Below are positions 1-7,243 of a stretch of DNA of 64,000 bases, in pieces (within the stretch, counting starts at the first letter, position 1; each line of letters starts with the position of its first letter). Location of the stretch: contig NZ_BAAAFX010000002.1 of the NCBI RefSeq assembly GCF_039523755.1, positions 62,001 through 126,000 of the forward strand, written 5' to 3'. A program made the translations under genes and the position numbers. Source of the stretch: Tatumella terrea (GTDB lineage Bacteria; Pseudomonadota; Gammaproteobacteria; Enterobacterales; Enterobacteriaceae). The notes beneath the pieces were generated by a model. It made no database searches, was not told the DNA's origin, and was given only the letters and a program-made list of their open reading frames with translations.

Positions 1-1
1 T

Positions 2-703
2 GAACAGGGGCGGAAGAAAGCCATTGTCATTGTTGCGCCTGCCGACGAAAGCCCGTTAATGCGTTTGAAAGCGACAGAACTTTGTCACTCAGTGGCGGCT
101 TTTTTCCGTGATCAGGGCCTTCATGTATTGCTGATGATTGACTCTTTAACACGTTACGCCATGGCACAGCGTGAAATCGCCTTATCGCTGGGGGAAGCCC
201 CGGCAACCAAAGGGTATCCGGCATCGGTCTTTTCGTTGATCCCGCGGCTGGTGGAGGCCGCCGGTAACGGTGAAGGGACCGGGAGCCTGACGGCCATTTA
301 TACCGTCCTTGCCGAAGGCGATGATCAGCAGGATCCGATCGTCGATGCGGCGCGCGCCGTACTCGACGGACATATTGTGTTATCACGTACGCTGGCAGAA
401 GCCGGACATTTCCCTGCCATTGATATCAGTCAGTCCGTCAGTCGCTGTATGAGCCTGGTGACATCTGGAGAGCACCGCCGTGCCGCCAGGCAACTTAAGC
501 AGCAATATGCCCGCTTCAGAGAGATTAAGCCGATGATGGCTCTGGGGGGCTATGTGGCAGGGGCCGATCCTGAGGTGGATCTGGCGGTAGAGCTATCACC
601 GGCTCTCCATCGGTTTTTACAACAGGAAGAGCAGCAACTGAGTTCATTTTCTGACAGCCGGCAGCAATTACTGACGCTGGCCCACAGGACGGCAGGGGAA
701 TGA
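2..703 (+). CDS. lfiI: Flagellum-specific ATPase LfiI (FliI homologue), 3' part
   Basis: The visible 233 residues are the C-terminal half of the cytoplasmic ATPase that energises the flagellar type III export gate. The reading frame is open to the left edge, so the start lies outside the window. The Walker B region and the following FliI signature are visible around residues 42-60 (LLMIDSLTRYAMAQREIAL), then PATKGYPASVFSLIPRLVE and the DPIVDAARAVLDGHIVLSR segment typical of F1-like type III ATPases. The stop overlaps the start of lfiJ by 4 bases (ATGA), so the two are translationally coupled. The Flag-2 assignment comes from the downstream lfg/laf order. Confidence in the family is very high; the lateral name rests on context. 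Confidence 0.95.
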   Translation, partial: EQGRKKAIVIVAPADESPLMRLKATELCHSVAAFFRDQGLHVLLMIDSLTRYAMAQREIALSLGEAPATKGYPASVFSLIPRLVEAAGNGEGTGSLTAIYTVLAEGDDQQDPIVDAARAVLDGHIVLSRTLAEAGHFPAIDISQSVSRCMSLVTSGEHRRAARQLKQQYARFREIKPMMALGGYVAGADPEVDLAVELSPALHRFLQQEEQQLSSFSDSRQQLLTLAHRTAGE

Positions 704-1119
704 GCCTGACGGATCCGCTGAAGACGCTGGAACGCCTCCGCCGCCAGCAGTTACAACAGTGCCAGCAGCGGGTCAATGAACAGCAGGCCATGCTCCGGGG
801 CATGCAGTCCAAAATCCATACCCTGCAGTCGTTTCTGCAGTCGCCTATGACACCGGTGACGCAGGGCTTAGCCCTGCGGAATCAGGATAATTATGCCCGG
901 GAACTGCGTCACCTGCTCCGCTGGCAGCAGCAGCAGCACCTTGCGGCAGAGCAGGAGTTAGCCCGGCGTCAAACGGCGTTACTGGAGAGTCATTTGCAGT
1001 ATAAGCGGCTGGAAAGCTATGGCCATGAACTGGCCCGCAGCGAATTGCAGCAGCAACGCCGGCAGGAGCAAAAGAGTACGGATGCCTTAGCCGCCCTCCG
1101 CTTTGCCCGAAAATCCTAA
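700..1119 (+). CDS. lfiJ: Flagellar export protein LfiJ (FliJ homologue)
   Basis: A 139-residue, Gln- and Arg-rich, almost wholly helical protein with the size and composition of FliJ, the coiled-coil stalk that sits in the FliI hexamer and escorts chaperones to the export gate. Sequence identity in this family is low, so the call depends on position directly after the ATPase, the 4-base ATGA overlap with it, and the long heptad-like helices (for example residues 4-40 and 75-130). Its stop codon overlaps the stop of the convergent lfgN by 4 bases, leaving no room for an intergenic terminator. Confidence 0.85.
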   Translation: MSLTDPLKTLERLRRQQLQQCQQRVNEQQAMLRGMQSKIHTLQSFLQSPMTPVTQGLALRNQDNYARELRHLLRWQQQQHLAAEQELARRQTALLESHLQYKRLESYGHELARSELQQQRRQEQKSTDALAALRFARKS

Positions 1120-1562
1120 GCGTGCTGGCCCGGCTGATAAAGCCAGGACGGTCCCTCACCGGAAACCGGGAGACTGTTTTGCAGAATATCATGCTGCATT
1201 TCAATGAGTTGCTGATTGTGGTGGTTAGTCTGCTGACACTGCTGCAGTTGTTCTGTTATTTCCTGCCAGGCGGATTGCAACGGGTGCCGGGCGGCTTCCG
1301 GCAGTTGTGCCAGTAATTGCGTCATGCCCTGCGGGGCTGCCGGTAAACCCAGTTGCTGCAGACCGGCCATGCGCTGCCGGGCATGCTGGTGTAACTGCCG
1401 GTAGTGTTGCATCAACTGCTGATTCAGTTGGTCAAGATCCGCTTGTGCATAGGTCAGGATCGCCTGACGCTGGGCCGATAATATCGCGTTGATCGCGTGC
1501 AGATGTTGCCTGTCTGCCAGCAGCTCAGTGCACAGCGTGCGCACCAAATCAGCCTTACTCAT
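1116..1562 (-). CDS. lfgN: Flagellar chaperone LfgN (FlgN homologue)
   Basis: A 148-residue helical, Gln-rich protein at the FlgN position, last gene of the leftward lfgA-lfgM-lfgN set. FlgN binds the hook-associated proteins FlgK and FlgL in the cytoplasm and delivers them to the export apparatus. The N-terminal segment (residues 1-60, with LVRTLCTELLADRQHL and a long helix) looks like FlgN, and the length is near the usual 140. Its ATG overlaps the lfgM stop by 4 bases. The 3' end collides with lfiJ. The family call is based on length, helical character and position more than on a strong motif. Confidence 0.85.
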   Translation of the reverse strand: MSKADLVRTLCTELLADRQHLHAINAILSAQRQAILTYAQADLDQLNQQLMQHYRQLHQHARQRMAGLQQLGLPAAPQGMTQLLAQLPEAARHPLQSAWQEITEQLQQCQQTNHHNQQLIEMQHDILQNSLPVSGEGPSWLYQPGQHA

Positions 1563-1837
1563 TCAGACCTCTGGTAAAAACTCAGCATAGACCGGGCCAG
1601 TCCTTCGCTGTCTGCAGTGAGTTCACCACGGCTTAAGGCGGCTTTCACTTCAGCGACCTTCGCGCTATCCACCTCCGGCATGGCTGCTAATGCCTGCCGT
1701 GCTTCCATCATTGTCTGCCCGGTCGAGGCGGACATGACTTTCGGGGCTGAGGTTTTAATCGCCTTTTCATTGTCTTGTGAAGCAACAACGGGGGTATTAA
1801 TCCTGTCGTTATGCGTCACAGATGTCAGCTTTATCAT
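1559..1837 (-). CDS. lfgM: Anti-sigma-28 factor LfgM (FlgM homologue)
   Basis: A 92-residue protein with the FlgM layout: a low-complexity, probably disordered N-terminal half (Ser/Thr/Lys rich) and a C-terminal sigma-binding half (residues 55-90) with the pattern SKVAEVKAALSRGEL...DSEGLARSMLSFY. FlgM homologues hold the late-gene sigma factor inactive until the hook is finished and FlgM is exported. The partner here would be LafS at 16.9 kb. It overlaps lfgN by 4 bases and lies 65 bp downstream of lfgA, so the three are probably one transcript. Confidence 0.9.
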   Translation of the reverse strand: MIKLTSVTHNDRINTPVVASQDNEKAIKTSAPKVMSASTGQTMMEARQALAAMPEVDSAKVAEVKAALSRGELTADSEGLARSMLSFYQRSE

Positions 1838-1902
1838 AAATAATCTCCGTTTCCTGCTTATAACGACGCGGACCGGCCGTAAATTAAGGGTAAATACGAC
1901 AT

Positions 1903-2661
1903 TTATTCGGCCGCTCTGACGCTGACCTGTTGTTCATTGATCACCTTGCCGACAATCACTCTGCCGCTGCTGCTGTTTTTCACCTTAATAAGCGCCCCCC
2001 TGACACCATTTTGCAGGGCAATCCCCGGGGCGGAAAGTTCCAGATCGGGCTGGCGGATCAGTAATGTGATCGGCTGTTCGCGGCGGATCAGTAAAGGGGC
2101 TTTAAGCAGATTGAGCGTCACCGGTTGTCCCGCGGCTAGCGGACGTTTCAGCGCCATCTGCATAATATCTTCCGGGCGTGTCAGGATATCGGGCCGTTGC
2201 CCGGGCTGCAGCTGTATCTGCGTGGTTTGTGTATTGTCCGGGCTCAGCACCGTTCCGGCTGGCAGGTTGTCTGAGGGGGTAATGGCCTGCAGGGTAATAC
2301 TGGCGGTGGCTTCGGCCCTGACCTTCCAGTTGCCTGCCGGGTCGGAACAGCTAATCAGCAGCGGGAAACGGGTGACCGGAGCACTTTCCACCGGCGCACT
2401 AAAGCTGAGTCCGGAAAGACAGGGGCGTAACCGGTTCTCTGCGGTAAAAAAAGTGACCTTTGGCCGGACGGTGACCTGCTGCCAGCCTTGCTGCCGGGCA
2501 TACGCCCGGACGTGCTGTCCGACCCACTGCGTCGCCTGTGTTTCCGGCAGGGTGGCGCTGTAAGCCGTTTGCTGTAACAGCACCGTCAGTGTCGCCATCA
2601 ACAGACAGGAAAATCCCCGGATGCCCGGGCGGAAGTTTCCTTTCCTCTGCAGCCTCTGCAT
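1903..2661 (-). CDS. lfgA: P-ring assembly chaperone LfgA (FlgA homologue)
   Basis: FlgA homologues are periplasmic chaperones for assembly of the P-ring around the rod. The reading frame extends to 2736, but the ATG at 2661 is preferred. It has an AAGG motif 9 bases upstream, it leaves a good signal peptide (hydrophobic FSCLLMATLTVLLQQTAYSA), and the longer frame would run across the sigma-54 promoter region. That gives 252 residues. The mature part shows a pre-SAF segment and a C-terminal SAF domain (LPAGTVLSPDN, AAGQPVTLNLLKAPLLIR, then a Lys/Val-rich end). It is transcribed away from lfgB. Confidence 0.92.
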   Translation of the reverse strand: MQRLQRKGNFRPGIRGFSCLLMATLTVLLQQTAYSATLPETQATQWVGQHVRAYARQQGWQQVTVRPKVTFFTAENRLRPCLSGLSFSAPVESAPVTRFPLLISCSDPAGNWKVRAEATASITLQAITPSDNLPAGTVLSPDNTQTTQIQLQPGQRPDILTRPEDIMQMALKRPLAAGQPVTLNLLKAPLLIRREQPITLLIRQPDLELSAPGIALQNGVRGALIKVKNSSSGRVIVGKVINEQQVSVRAAE

Positions 2662-2707
2662 TCTTTTAACCTTATGAATTTTATGTTGAAAATATTTTTT
2701 TACTGAC

Positions 2708-2724
2708 TGGCACGTAAATTGCAT
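2708..2724 (+). promoter_or_regulatory. Sigma-54 promoter for the lfgB operon
   Basis: TGGCACGTAAATTGCAT fits the sigma-54 -24/-12 consensus (TGGCAC-N5-TTGCW) with GG and GC ten bases apart. It lies about 42-58 bases before the lfgB ATG, giving a predicted leader of about 30 nt. In Vibrio parahaemolyticus the lateral system is controlled by a sigma-54 activator, LafK, so a lateral operon with this promoter is expected. The activator gene itself is not in the window. Confidence 0.88.
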
Positions 2725-2735
2725 TAAGACTGCCA
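2720..2735 (-). promoter_or_regulatory. Possible sigma-54 promoter for lfgA
   Basis: On the minus strand the sequence reads TGGCAGTCTTAATGCA, with GG and GC exactly ten bases apart as sigma-54 requires. It differs from the consensus at the last base of TGGCAC and the first T of TTGC. The -12 element is the same TGCA used by the rightward lfgB promoter. The predicted start, about 12 bases past the GC, would give lfgA a leader of roughly 50 nt. Confidence 0.55.
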
Positions 2736-2765
2736 ACGTTTCTGAATAACACAGGCGGGATTCTG

Positions 2766-3113
2766 ATGAGTATCTCTTTCGAACGGGCGTTAGGTAATAG
2801 CCCCCGGGCTATCGATCTACGGTTACAACGCGCCGAAATCTTAAGTGCAAACTTAGCGAATGCTGATACGCCCGATTTCCAGGCTAAAGATATTGATTTT
2901 GCCGCAGAGATGCAACGTCAGCAAAGCAGTGCCTTTCCACAGGTTGCTGAGGCCCTGTACCGGATCCCGCAGCAAGCGAGTGCAGACGGGAATACGGTCG
3001 AATTACATAACGAGCAAACGGCCTTTGCCAGCAATAGCCAAAGCTTCCAGATGAGTCTCACCTTTTTAAACATGCAATTCGGCAACCTGAAGAGTGCAAT
3101 TGAAGGTAAGTAA
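2766..3113 (+). CDS. lfgB: Proximal rod protein LfgB (FlgB homologue)
   Basis: A 115-residue rod protein; FlgB homologues form the membrane-proximal part of the flagellar rod in the periplasm. The N-terminal flagellar rod motif is clear (LRLQRAEILSANLANADTPDF, residues 20-40), followed by FQAKDIDF, and the C-terminal helix with FQMSLTFLNMQFGNLKSAIEG. The size is slightly below the usual 130-140 residues. It is the first gene of the long rightward operon that runs through lfgL, directly behind the sigma-54 promoter at 2708. Confidence 0.95.
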   Translation: MSISFERALGNSPRAIDLRLQRAEILSANLANADTPDFQAKDIDFAAEMQRQQSSAFPQVAEALYRIPQQASADGNTVELHNEQTAFASNSQSFQMSLTFLNMQFGNLKSAIEGK

Positions 3114-3131
3114 CGGCCAGGAGAGCAGGTC

Positions 3132-3554
3132 ATGGGATTTAATGCCATCTATCAGATAGCGGGCTCTGCAATGAATGCGCAGATGATCCGTCTGAACACG
3201 GTAGCCAGCAATCTGGCCAATGCCGATACTGCGGCGGGATCCGCAGAGAGTGTTTATAAAGCACGCCAGCCGGTCTTCAGCGCGGTGCTTGACCAGTCAA
3301 TGACGTCAGACGGGGCATCTGCCAGTGTTGCCGTGACGGCCGTCACCGAACGGCCGGGGGCCATTGCCCGCTATGAACCTCATCATCCGCTGGCGGATGC
3401 GAAGGGCTATGTCTATTACCCCGACGTCAATACGGTGGATGAGATGGCCGATATGATGTCGGCAAGCCGGAGTTTTGAAACCAACGTGGATGTGCTGAGT
3501 AACATTAAAAGTATGCAGCAAAGCCTGCTCAGACTGGGAGAAGGTAACTCATGA
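3132..3554 (+). CDS. lfgC: Proximal rod protein LfgC (FlgC homologue)
   Basis: A 140-residue rod protein. It has the N-terminal rod motif (MIRLNTVASNLANADTAAG), the typical FlgC centre with YEPHHPLADAKGYVYYPDVN, and the C-terminal helix (MADMMSASRSFETNVDVLSNIKSM). FlgC stacks on FlgB in the periplasmic rod. A clear AGGAGAG ribosome site precedes the ATG. The stop overlaps lfgD by 4 bases (ATGA). Confidence 0.96.
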   Translation: MGFNAIYQIAGSAMNAQMIRLNTVASNLANADTAAGSAESVYKARQPVFSAVLDQSMTSDGASASVAVTAVTERPGAIARYEPHHPLADAKGYVYYPDVNTVDEMADMMSASRSFETNVDVLSNIKSMQQSLLRLGEGNS

Positions 3555-4207
3555 ATATTAATACCAGCACGACGACGGCCAGCACCACCGGCAGCACAAC
3601 GGCTTCGACGTCCGGGGCCGGGAGTCAGATCAGCGATATGTTTTTACAGCTGCTGGTGGCTCAGATTCAGAACCAGGATCCGACCAATCCTACGGATGGT
3701 AAAGAATATGTCAGTCAGCTGGCGCAACTGAGCCAGGTGCAATCGATGGACAGCATGACCAGCCTGATGACCGGTACGTCCCGGCAGGTCAGTTCTCTGC
3801 AAAAACAAAGCATTGGTGCGCTGACCGGGCAGTCTGTCATGGTGCAGGCCGACTCGCTGACAACGGACGGAACCACCGCCATCAGCGGACGGACCACCCT
3901 CAGCCATGCCGCTTCGCAGGTCACGCTGACCCTGACAGACAGCAGCGGTCACGCGTATCCGGTGTCTCTGGGATCTGCGGCGGCCGGTGATGTCAGCTTT
4001 ACTCTGGATCCTGCGGCCGCGGGCTTACCTGCAGGCACCTATAGTCTGAGTGTCACTACGGATAACGACCAGAGCGGATTAACCACTGAACTGGCAGGAA
4101 CGGTCAAATCCGTCCGTTTCCCGTTATCCGGCAGTGATCCCATCCTGAATATTCAGGGGCTGGGGGATGTCAGTTACAGCGCAATCACACAATTCAGCAT
4201 GGCTTAA
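3551..4207 (+). CDS. lfgD: Hook scaffold protein LfgD (FlgD homologue)
   Basis: A 218-residue homologue of FlgD, the cap that lets hook subunits polymerise and is then discarded. It opens with a Ser/Thr-rich exported tail (residues 1-25), then the conserved FlgD N-terminal block (QISDMFLQLLVAQIQNQDP, DGKEYVSQLAQLSQVQSM), then a beta-rich part with the FlgD tudor-like and Fn3-like pattern (IGALTGQSVMVQAD; GLPAGTYSLSV). Translational coupling to lfgC is shown by the ATGA overlap. Confidence 0.95.
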   Translation: MNINTSTTTASTTGSTTASTSGAGSQISDMFLQLLVAQIQNQDPTNPTDGKEYVSQLAQLSQVQSMDSMTSLMTGTSRQVSSLQKQSIGALTGQSVMVQADSLTTDGTTAISGRTTLSHAASQVTLTLTDSSGHAYPVSLGSAAAGDVSFTLDPAAAGLPAGTYSLSVTTDNDQSGLTTELAGTVKSVRFPLSGSDPILNIQGLGDVSYSAITQFSMA

Positions 4208-4240
4208 CGCGGTTTATCGACGACCAGAGGAAAACAGATC

Positions 4241-5011
4241 ATGAGTTTTAATATCGCTATTCGTGGATTAAATGCGGTCAGCGCCCAGCTAAACACGATT
4301 TCCAATAATATTGCCAATGCCGATACTGTCGGCTTCAAATCAGGACGGGAGAACTTTTCTGCACTCTATGTGAATGGCACCGGTAACGGTGTACTGGACC
4401 AGGGCGCCCAGCAAAGTGTTGATGCGAACGGGTCATTAGTGAGCAGTTCCAGCAGCCTGGATATGGCGATCAGCGGTAAGGGCTTCTTTGTATTGCATGA
4501 TTCCAATGGCAGCCAGAAATTCAGCCGCGCGGGTTACGTCCAGGTCGATAAAGACGGTTATCTGGTCAATAACACCGGCTTACAGTATGAGGGGTACCAG
4601 GGCGGAGCGACAACGGGCAACGTCACCCCCCTACAGGTGGCACAGACGAATAATGGCAGTGAACTGAGTGGCGTCAGTCTGGATGAGCAGGGAAATGTTC
4701 AGGCGACCTATACGGATGGTTCAAAACTCACCGCAGGTCAGGTGGCACTGGCGAGTTTTCCGAATGAAGATCAACTGCAGGCGGAAGACGGCACCACCTG
4801 GAGCGCCACCGGGGGGTCCGGCGCAGCACGGTTTGGTATCGCACAAAGCGGTGTGCTGGGCAGCCTGCATAACGGTTCATTAGAATCCTCCAACGTGGAT
4901 CTGACCGGCGAACTGGTCAACCTGATGAGTGCTCAGCGTAACTATCAGGCCAATACCAAAGTGATCAGCACCGATAGCAGCATGTTCACCGCTTTATTCC
5001 AGGCCATCTGA
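4241..5011 (+). CDS. lfgE: Hook protein LfgE (FlgE homologue), short form
   Basis: By position between FlgD and FlgF homologues this is the hook subunit. It has the N-terminal rod/hook motif (LNAVSAQLNTISNNIANADT), the FlgE/F/G core (SLDMAISGKGFFVLHD, FSRAGYVQVDKDGYLV) and the C-terminal helix (VDLTGELVNLMSAQRNYQANTKVI). At 256 residues it is much shorter than the roughly 400 residues of E. coli FlgE. The region where the FlgE D2 domain is normally inserted is reduced to a small segment (about residues 115-200). No frameshift is evident and the frame is intact, so this looks like a compact hook protein, not a broken one. It abuts lfgF (TGATG). Confidence 0.88.
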   Translation: MSFNIAIRGLNAVSAQLNTISNNIANADTVGFKSGRENFSALYVNGTGNGVLDQGAQQSVDANGSLVSSSSSLDMAISGKGFFVLHDSNGSQKFSRAGYVQVDKDGYLVNNTGLQYEGYQGGATTGNVTPLQVAQTNNGSELSGVSLDEQGNVQATYTDGSKLTAGQVALASFPNEDQLQAEDGTTWSATGGSGAARFGIAQSGVLGSLHNGSLESSNVDLTGELVNLMSAQRNYQANTKVISTDSSMFTALFQAI

Positions 5012-5742
5012 TGGACCGGTTATTGTACACCGCGCTCAGCGGGGCCAGTGTGGCTCAGCAACAGCAGCAGATCCATGCCAATAACCTGGCGAATGCTAAC
5101 ACCGAAGGTTTTCGCGCTGATCTGGCGTTAGCACAGCAGCAAGCCTTATCGGCCAGTCCCGGCGAAACACGGGTGATGAACAGCGAAAGGCCATCCGGGG
5201 TCGATCTGTCTGCCGGTGCCATTCAGACCACCGGCCGGAACCTGGATGTGGCTATTCAGGGACAGGGCTATCTGACGGTGCTGACGGAAAAAGGCGAAGC
5301 CTATACCCGTGACGGACAACTGACGATTGATGCTCAGGGGCAAATGTATGCTCACGGGTATCCGGTCGCCGGGGATAACGGGCCGGTGATCCTGCCGCCG
5401 TTTTCGTCGGTCAGTATCGGTCAGGACGGTATTATTTCTATTGTTCCGCAGGAAAGCGGTAACACCACCCCCGTCGATGTCGATCGTCTCAAACTGGTGG
5501 ATCCCCCGGCCCCGTCGTTATCTAAAAATGAACAAGGGCTGCTGGTCAGCACTCAGCGTAATAATCCTGCAGATGAAGGTGTCCGTGTCGTCTCCGGACA
5601 CCTCGAAGGTTCTAACGTTTCGGCCATCGGTGAAATGCTCGCCAGTATGTCGGTGAACCGGCAGTTTGAGGCGCAAATTAAAATGATGAAAACCGCCGAT
5701 GACTTAGCGTCGGCGGGCAATCAGCTGTTGCGAAACAGCTAA
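5011..5742 (+). CDS. lfgF: Proximal rod protein LfgF (FlgF homologue)
   Basis: A 243-residue rod protein close to the 251 residues of E. coli FlgF. The N-terminus MDRLLYTALSGASVAQQQQ followed by ANNLANANTEGFRADL is diagnostic of FlgF. The body has LDVAIQGQGYLTVLTEKGEAYTR and the C-terminal helix SNVSAIGEMLASMSVNRQFEAQIKMMK. The ATG shares one base with the lfgE stop. Confidence 0.96.
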   Translation: MDRLLYTALSGASVAQQQQQIHANNLANANTEGFRADLALAQQQALSASPGETRVMNSERPSGVDLSAGAIQTTGRNLDVAIQGQGYLTVLTEKGEAYTRDGQLTIDAQGQMYAHGYPVAGDNGPVILPPFSSVSIGQDGIISIVPQESGNTTPVDVDRLKLVDPPAPSLSKNEQGLLVSTQRNNPADEGVRVVSGHLEGSNVSAIGEMLASMSVNRQFEAQIKMMKTADDLASAGNQLLRNS

Positions 5743-5769
5743 TCTGCAGCGTTAACATGAGAAGCGATA

Positions 5770-6555
5770 ATGAATCCTGCATTGTGGATCAGTAAAACCG
5801 GATTAAGTGCACAGGATGCACGTCTGACGACCATTTCCAATAACCTGGCAAACGTCAATACCACGGCGTTTAAAAAGGATCGCACCCTGTTTGCCGATCT
5901 TTTCTATCAGAACCAGCGTTCTGCCGGCAGTCCGCTGGATCAGCAGAACACGACACCGACCGGCACACAGTACGGTACCGGGGTAAAGATAGTCGGCACG
6001 CAGAAAGAGTTCAGTGTGGGCAATATCCAGAACACGGGACAGAAATTAGATGTGGCGATCACCGGGGACGGGTTCTTCCAGGTGCAGTTAGCCAATGGCG
6101 ACATCGGGTATACCCGCGCGGGGAACTTCCAGCGTAATCAGGATGGTGTCCTGACCACGGCGGAAGGCTTACCGTTACAGCCACAAATTGAGATCCCCGC
6201 GAATACAACAGATATTCAGATCGGTAAAGACGGCACCGTCAGGGCAACCGTCGCCGGTGAAACGGATCCGCAGGAGCTGGGGCAACTGACACTGGTGAAT
6301 TTTATGAACCCGGCCGGGCTGGAAGCCGAGGGCGATAACCTGTATCAGGCAACGGCGGCCAGTGGTGAAGCGACGGAAGGCACCCCCGGAGAAGATGGCC
6401 TGGGTCAGCTTGAGCAGGGGGCGCTGGAAGGCTCGAACGTACAGGTCGTTGAGGAGATGGTGGACATGATCACTGTGCAACGGGCGTATGAGATGAATGC
6501 CAAGATGGTCTCTGCGGCGGATGACATGCTGAAGTTTGTGACCCAGACGCTATAG
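5770..6555 (+). CDS. lfgG: Distal rod protein LfgG (FlgG homologue)
   Basis: A 261-residue protein essentially the length of FlgG (260). FlgG forms the distal rod that crosses the peptidoglycan and passes through the P and L rings. Diagnostic segments are MNPALWISKTGLSAQDARL, the rod motif TISNNLANVNTTAFKKDRTLF, and the C-terminal SNVQVVEEMVDMITVQRAYEMN followed by KMVSAADDMLKFV. It is next in the rod-hook-ring operon, 27 bases after lfgF. Confidence 0.97.
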   Translation: MNPALWISKTGLSAQDARLTTISNNLANVNTTAFKKDRTLFADLFYQNQRSAGSPLDQQNTTPTGTQYGTGVKIVGTQKEFSVGNIQNTGQKLDVAITGDGFFQVQLANGDIGYTRAGNFQRNQDGVLTTAEGLPLQPQIEIPANTTDIQIGKDGTVRATVAGETDPQELGQLTLVNFMNPAGLEAEGDNLYQATAASGEATEGTPGEDGLGQLEQGALEGSNVQVVEEMVDMITVQRAYEMNAKMVSAADDMLKFVTQTL

Positions 6556-6564
6556 GAACGACGG

Positions 6565-7233
6565 ATGCGCTATTCATTACTTATTTTCTGGGGGCTCTGT
6601 TGCTTACTGACGGGTTGTGAAAGCTCACCCTATTTAGTGAAAAAAGATGATGCAGCCTATGCTCCGCCGGATGAAATTATGGCCCCGGAGCCGGCGGTTC
6701 ATGGGGGTGGGTTATATAGTTCAGGGTTTAACTGGTCGCTGACCCAGGATCGCCGGGCCTATCGTGTCGGGGATATTCTGACGGTTAAGCTGGATGAGGC
6801 GACACAGGCGAGCAAACAGGCGAAAACCGGATTTGATAAGAAGAATGATACGACATTCGGGATCCCGAATGTGTTCGGACATTCGGTAAACAGCCTGTCG
6901 GCCTCTGTCGACGGAGACCGGACGTTTAACGGTAACGGCAGTTCTCAACAGCAGAACAGCCTGAAAGGCTATATTACGGTCGCGGTCTATCGTGTGCTGC
7001 CGAATGGCGTATTAGTGATCCGTGGCGAGAAATGGCTGACCCTGAACCAGGGGGATGAATATATCCGCGTCACCGGCCTGGTCCGGGCGGATGATATCGA
7101 TCGCGATAATTCGGTGAATTCACAACGTATTGCCAATGCCCGTATTTCTTATGCGGGACGGGGTGCGCTGAGTGATGCGAACAGCGCCGGCTGGTTAACC
7201 CGTTTCTTTAACCATCCCCTCTTCCCGATGTAA
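6565..7233 (+). CDS. lfgH: L-ring lipoprotein LfgH (FlgH homologue)
   Basis: FlgH homologues build the L-ring bushing in the outer membrane. The N-terminus is a lipoprotein signal peptide with lipobox LLTGC, so Cys18 would be lipidated. FlgH landmarks include LYSSGFNWSLTQDRRAYRVGDILTVKL and VLVIRGEKWLTLNQGDEYIRVTGLVR, ending in the usual WLTRFF...FPM. The length of 222 is normal for the family. Confidence 0.97.
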   Translation: MRYSLLIFWGLCCLLTGCESSPYLVKKDDAAYAPPDEIMAPEPAVHGGGLYSSGFNWSLTQDRRAYRVGDILTVKLDEATQASKQAKTGFDKKNDTTFGIPNVFGHSVNSLSASVDGDRTFNGNGSSQQQNSLKGYITVAVYRVLPNGVLVIRGEKWLTLNQGDEYIRVTGLVRADDIDRDNSVNSQRIANARISYAGRGALSDANSAGWLTRFFNHPLFPM

Positions 7234-7243
7234 GGAGTCAGCG

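Noticed and set aside
4241..5011. LfgE as a truncated or frameshifted pseudogene
   Set aside because: Both conserved ends are in one intact frame that abuts lfgF by one base; this fits a short but complete protein.
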